A stretch of DNA of 64,000 nt from Azolla caroliniana (lineage: Eukaryota; Polypodiophyta). The DNA lies in contig JBHGNT010000010.1 in NCBI GenBank assembly GCA_043228905.1, positions 17,174,001 to 17,238,000 on the forward strand, in the 5' to 3' direction. The notes beneath the pieces are model-generated. The model worked only from the letters and a program-made list of their open reading frames with translations. It was not told where the DNA came from and made no database searches. Shown here in pieces: positions 59,741 through 64,000 of the stretch. The first letter of the stretch is position 1; each line of letters begins with the position of its first letter. Made by a program: the position numbers and the translations under genes.

Positions 59741-60298
59741 GTTTAGGTTTCTGAAATAACTAGGCATCTCCAAATGGAAAATATATATAAGCTATAGATT
59801 TTCATCAATTACATTTGTTGAAGTATATTTTAAAGTTTCAATTACAAACAACTTTGAAGTGAAAATTCTTTATGGATTTCCTACAAAGTTTATGAATGTT
59901 TTTTGTTCCCATATTTTTACTTGGGTTTCCAAGGGCCGAGTTAGGTGTTGCACATTTGAACTACTATGTTTATTCCACATCAAAAGATGAGCAAGTAGTT
60001 ATGATAGACAATGACAATAGTTTAGGTTTCTGAAATAACTAGGCATCTCCAAATGGAAAATATATATAAGCTATAGATTTTCATCAATTACATTTGTTGA
60101 AGTATATTTTAAAGTTTCAATTACAAACAACTTTGAAGTGAAAATTCTTTATGGATTTCCTACAAAGTTTATGAATGTTTTTTGTTCCCATATTTTTACT
60201 TGGGTTTCCAAGGGCCGAGTTAGGTGTTGCACATTTGAACTACTATGTTTATTCCACATCAAAAGATGAGCAAGTAGTTATGATAGACAATGACAATA
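59741..60298. repeat. Perfect 279-bp tandem duplication
   Basis: 59741-60019 and 60020-60298 appear identical base for base when read side by side, including GTTTAGGTTTCTGAAATAAC at the starts and GATAGACAATGACAATA at the ends. The absence of differences implies a very recent duplication or an assembly artefact. Confidence 0.93.
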
Positions 60299-61770
60299 TA
60301 GTTAATGTTTGCATAAATGACCTTTTGTCTAGGTTGATGATCCTAGACAAAAAGAAGTTTTCCTTGTTTTTTGCCATAGTCAATGAGTGTTGCTATAGAT
60401 ACTTATAAATACACAATATATGTTTGAATGCGGCATAAGTGTATAGGGAATGCCTCACTCAAGGTCATTCATTTTCCATTATGATGCATCAATGATGAAC
60501 TCGCACATTAATATTTCATAAAGAGGAAGCAGGCTAGCCAATCGTTGGATTTGATTCGCACAACAAGAAAATTGTTGCTAGACACAAGTTTACATCAAGA
60601 ATTGGTCATTTTTTAGTGGATTGGAAAATGAGAAACGTGATATATCACACCAAGTCAAATGCCCCTAGTTGTTGGCATGCAACTCTATGAATCAATTATT
60701 TGTACCAAATGTATTTATAGGACTTACACATTAAGAATAGAATAACTCTTTAGGAGACCATGTGTTCTTGTTAGGCACCTTGTTTAAAATGTTACTAGCA
60801 ATGCCAAAATTTAAGGAGTTACCCTAGAAGCATAGTGAAAATGAAAGGAAACTAAAATCCAAAAAAGATAGAAGAATCTATTTGTTGTTTCATTTTAAAA
60901 TACACATGTAAAGGCAAAATTTTAAGCAATCCTAAAACGAAAAGAGGGTGAAGGAAAATGACCAAAAAGTGTATGGATTGAAAGACGAAGGGTTTTAAAT
61001 TCTAATCCAAATGAAACCTCTCTACAAAAAAAACTAGAAATTTTATCAATCTAATTATGTCTAGATTATCACTAAGCAAGTTTGGAACACCTATCAATAA
61101 GAAGCCTTGTGCAACCTAAAGAGAGAGCCAAAATGTCCACAAATATGAAAAGGGACATAATTATAGGTTATGAAATGTATAATAGGATGAAAATATAAGC
61201 AAAAGGGACATAATCTCTCACTAATCTCTTGTGCTCTCTCTCAACCAATCTTATGTTAACTCTTTTTATGTTCAAACTTAAGTACTTAAGTTCCACCCCT
61301 TGTAAGTGTGGTTTGTGAAATAAAAGAGATATTGTTTGCTAGCCTTTACACTTGATTTCTTGTGTTCTCCTTGTTTTGAGTGATTAGGCATGAGTAAAGC
61401 TGTAATTTGGTTAAGCTTTCCATTGTCATTATTTGAGAGAGGTAAATGATTAGATAGTTTGCTTAGATAGCATATGAGACCTTGTTAGACACACTTGGGA
61501 GTGGTTGCCACCGACTTCTTACCGCCTCACTTGCAAAACAATGCACATTCCTCACATATGGATCCCTTTTAAGGTTTCTAAGGGGAAATGTATTCATTGT
61601 CAGTCTCTGACACTTTTTGTCAGACTATGAGTCATCCTCAATGGATATGAGTAATTCAGCCCATCAAAACTTTATTTCATAGTGTCAAAAGATTAGTGAT
61701 TACCATAACAACAATGTATCTCATTACCAAACAAAAGTATGTTCATGAATACTCTTGCAAATACATTTTG
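60299..61770. other. Anonymous sequence, probably retroelement debris
   Basis: About 1.5 kb. Short frames such as 60175-60408 are not recognised. The right part (about 61230-61773) has LTR-like texture (CT-rich, TTGTGAAATAAAAG) and ends just before a copia primer site. Confidence 0.4.
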
Positions 61771-61775
61771 TCAAT

Positions 61776-61785
61776 TGGTATCAGA
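61776..61785 (+). other. Isolated copia primer-binding-site motif
   Basis: TGGTATCAGA, the initiator tRNA-Met complement seen at 18210, preceded by TTTTGTCAAT. It suggests the right end of an old copia LTR at about 61773. No gag text is recognisable downstream. Confidence 0.5.
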
Positions 61786-62229
61786 TGTGTACACTTTTAT
61801 GATGGTTTTGACTAGGTGAGAAGGTAAGTTAATGTCAATAATGGATTGCATAGAATTGGTAGCATAAGTAATTTGTCACTAAAAGCGGTATTCATCAAAT
61901 TTGAAACAAGAGTTGCGGAAACGAACATTTATTACTTATACAAGGTTTCACTAATGGATCTTTATGACCATCTTATGAGTTTTGAATCTTGATTAATCCT
62001 AGTTTTTCATATTTTTTCACAAATGTGGGTCCCTTTTTTCATAAAATTGTGTCAGAACACTAGTTAAACAATCAAACATCACCTTTACCACAACATAATG
62101 AAAGGCATCACCAAGGTACACGTTGCTTAATGGGTGCAATATAATGATCATGCAACCAAATATGTACCATGTCAATGATCCCTCTTAGGTTGAACATCAT
62201 AAAATAGAATAGCGAAATCATAATATGGC

Positions 62230-63360
62230 ATGAAACTACCCTCCCTCCAAGTTTCTCTACATACTCGTCATTGGATAATGACAATTATAGAGCAAACTAT
62301 AAAACAAGGATTTCCAAATGATTGGCTTATGAATTGGATTAAACCAATATTTAAAGCTGGAGATAAGAATCAAGTATCAAATTATCGTACAATAATGGTG
62401 AGCTTAACTATTGCTAAATTATATTGCACTATTATGGAGAAAAAGATAAGCACATGGGTTGAAAGTACAAGCAAAAGAGCACTTGGGCAAGCAGGATTTA
62501 GACCAAAACACTCCACCGTGGATCATTTGGTCACGTTGAGGGTAATCATGGAAGAGAGTTGACTACAAGGAAAAACACTTTATTGTTGTTTTGTTGATTT
62601 CAAGAATGCTTTTGATACCGTACCACGAAGTGAGCTTTGGAATAGAATGGTAGAGATTGACATGGCATTAGAGTACCGAGTTACTATTGCACGCCTATAT
62701 GAACAAGTTAAATGCCAACTAAAAATGGATAGTGGATTTTCAAAGCAATTTTTAAGTAACATGGGGGTCAAGCAAGGATGTCCACTATCACCCACACTCT
62801 TTCACTTTTGTATTGATAAATTAGAAGAAGAGGTGAATAAGGTTGCAAGAGAAGAAGGATTGAATGCCCCCAAATTGATGCAACATGTTATCTTATTGCT
62901 TCTATATGCAGATGATGTGGTACTCTTCTCATATGATGTTGATAGTATGCAACATTTACTTGGGGTATTAGAATAATTTTTCCATAGTAGTAGAGTAGCA
63001 GTGAATGTGGAGAAAACAAAAATGATGGTAGTGCAAACCATCCAACCTCATCATTACCCTATGATCACATATAGAGGGGAACATATACAATTTGTTCGAA
63101 GCTTTAAATATCTTGGTATTGATGTACCAACCACAAATAAATAGAGGGCATGCTTTGATTCTAGGCTCCAAGACAGTTGGAAATCGTATTACGTTTTGGA
63201 GAACCAATGCAACCAAAGTGATACTTGTGGATGGGAAGTAAAACTAATGTTGTTCAATGCCATGGAGTAAAAGTATGGGTTGGAACCATCTCTCTTAATG
63301 CATGGAATGAGATTGAGAAAATTCAAAAGATGTTTTTAAGGAGGCAATTAGGAGTTAAAT
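62230..63360 (+). pseudogene. LINE reverse transcriptase fragment
   Basis: Plus-strand frames 62230-62562 and 62647-62976, with a short continuation to about 63360, encode the RT core of a LINE. Motifs are WIKPIFKAGDKNQVSNYRTI, GQAGFRPKHSTVDH, FVDFKNAFDTVPR, MGVKQGCPLSPTLF and an intact catalytic YADD at 62905-62916, then SFKYLGIDV. Stops at about 62560 and 62974 and near 63142 break it. The endonuclease is missing upstream, and the text ends abruptly where PPR sequence begins. It is a different LINE lineage from the 24.2-kb element, whose box reads YAYD. Confidence 0.9.
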
Positions 63361-63361
63361 G

Positions 63362-64000
63362 CAAATATGTAGCAATGCTAAATTCAATGAAAGGGCCCAG
63401 AAACTACATGTTGAGATTGTTATGACAGGTTTGGATGGCCATTCTTTCATCAGGAGTTCATTAGTGGATATGTATGCTACATGTGGGCTACTTGTTGAGG
63501 CGCAGAAGATATTTAATTTATTGCCTCTTAGAAATGTTATTTCATGGACAACCCTCATCTAAGGTTATGCTGAATATGGGCTCATCATTGAAGCTTTAGA
63601 ATGCTTAGAAAATATGCTTTTCGATGGCATATTACCTAATGCAATCACTTATGCATGTGCATTTAAAGCTTGCAACAACATTTCAGCTTTGAGCAAAGGC
63701 CATGAACTATATATTTAGATTACCAAAGAGGGGTTTCCATACGACATAAATGGCTCTCCAACATGCATAGATGAAGATGTGAGAGTACTTACAAATACAA
63801 TCATTGACATGTATTGAAAATGTGGGATCATGGCAAATGCTCATAAGGTCACAAACCAAAGATGCATAGGTCCATATTACATGATGTTCCTTAAGGTTCT
63901 TTCTGTCTACAGACATGGAGGTCTTGTCAGCATCGGAGAGAGGTGCTTTAAAGCTATGAAAAAATATGGTCTCTCTCCAACACTAGAGCATTACAATTGT
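63362..64000 (+). pseudogene. PPR-protein gene fragment (PLS-type), continues past the window
   Basis: The plus-strand text contains pentatricopeptide units: a KLHVEIVMTGLDGHSFIRSS stretch, LVDMYATCGLLVEAQKIFN, RNVISWTTLI, GYAEYGLIIEALECLENM, PNAITYACAFKACNNI and later YGLSPTLEHYNC. These are the P, L and S repeat wordings of land-plant organelle RNA-processing proteins. In-frame stops at about 63560, 63716 and 63816, each where the motif needs a residue, show it is dead. The left edge is cut by the LINE fragment and the right edge by the window end. Intact relatives act in mitochondria or plastids. Confidence 0.88.

Noticed and set aside
63560-63820. PPR in-frame stops as sites of fern organellar U-to-C editing
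   Set aside because: Stop-removing editing in ferns acts on organelle transcripts. This is nuclear-type DNA next to a LINE, and the reading also has other motif losses, so decay is the simpler reading.

Overview
This is a plant nuclear segment, most likely from a fern. The genes have spliced plant-type exons. The four intact genes are all plant families: a GATA transcription factor, NMD3, COQ8/ABC1K and an At1g16860-type membrane protein. The retroelements are plant copia, gypsy and LINE types. The window ends in a decayed PPR gene whose wording resembles fern PPR families. Long TC/GA, ATGTGT and AC microsatellites are frequent. A leptosporangiate fern such as Adiantum is my best inference, but no marker in the window proves it.

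Layout. 1-8.5 kb is a graveyard of decayed retroelements: a composite gypsy RT/RNase H/integrase fragment, three copies of a short LTR-like repeat, a minus-strand gypsy gag followed by a polypurine tract and LTR, and a minus-strand LINE 3' end. 8.5-13 kb is AT-rich with no recognisable gene. 14.0-16.3 kb holds one uninterrupted 759-aa GATA factor. 17.3-24.2 kb is a minus-strand LINE split by a complete copia element with a GACAT target-site duplication. 24.2-28.8 kb is a plus-strand LINE (ORF1, endonuclease, RT) with broken frames. 29.6-31.6 kb is a second, truncated copia of the same family. 31.6-37 kb is a nested complex of LTRs from a gypsy-like family whose LTRs carry telo-box motifs.

37.4-55.6 kb is the gene-rich part: NMD3 (+, 2 exons, 518 aa), COQ8 (+, 9 exons, 662 aa) and an At1g16860-like two-pass membrane protein (-, 4 exons, 517 aa). 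I traced every exon junction to GT/AG sites with preserved frame. These genes are not an operon and have unrelated jobs: 60S subunit export, mitochondrial ubiquinone synthesis, and an undefined membrane role.

55.8-64 kb holds a long hexamer microsatellite, a degenerate purine-rich minisatellite, a perfect 279-bp tandem duplication, a copia PBS remnant, a LINE RT fragment, and at the edge a PPR pseudogene.

I found no CRISPR array, rRNA or tRNA gene, and no convincing undescribed molecular system. The most unusual items are the telo-box-bearing LTR family and its nested or recombinant arrangement, the ACGT-core cluster before COQ8, and the tandem duplication that overlaps the 3' end of the GATA gene.
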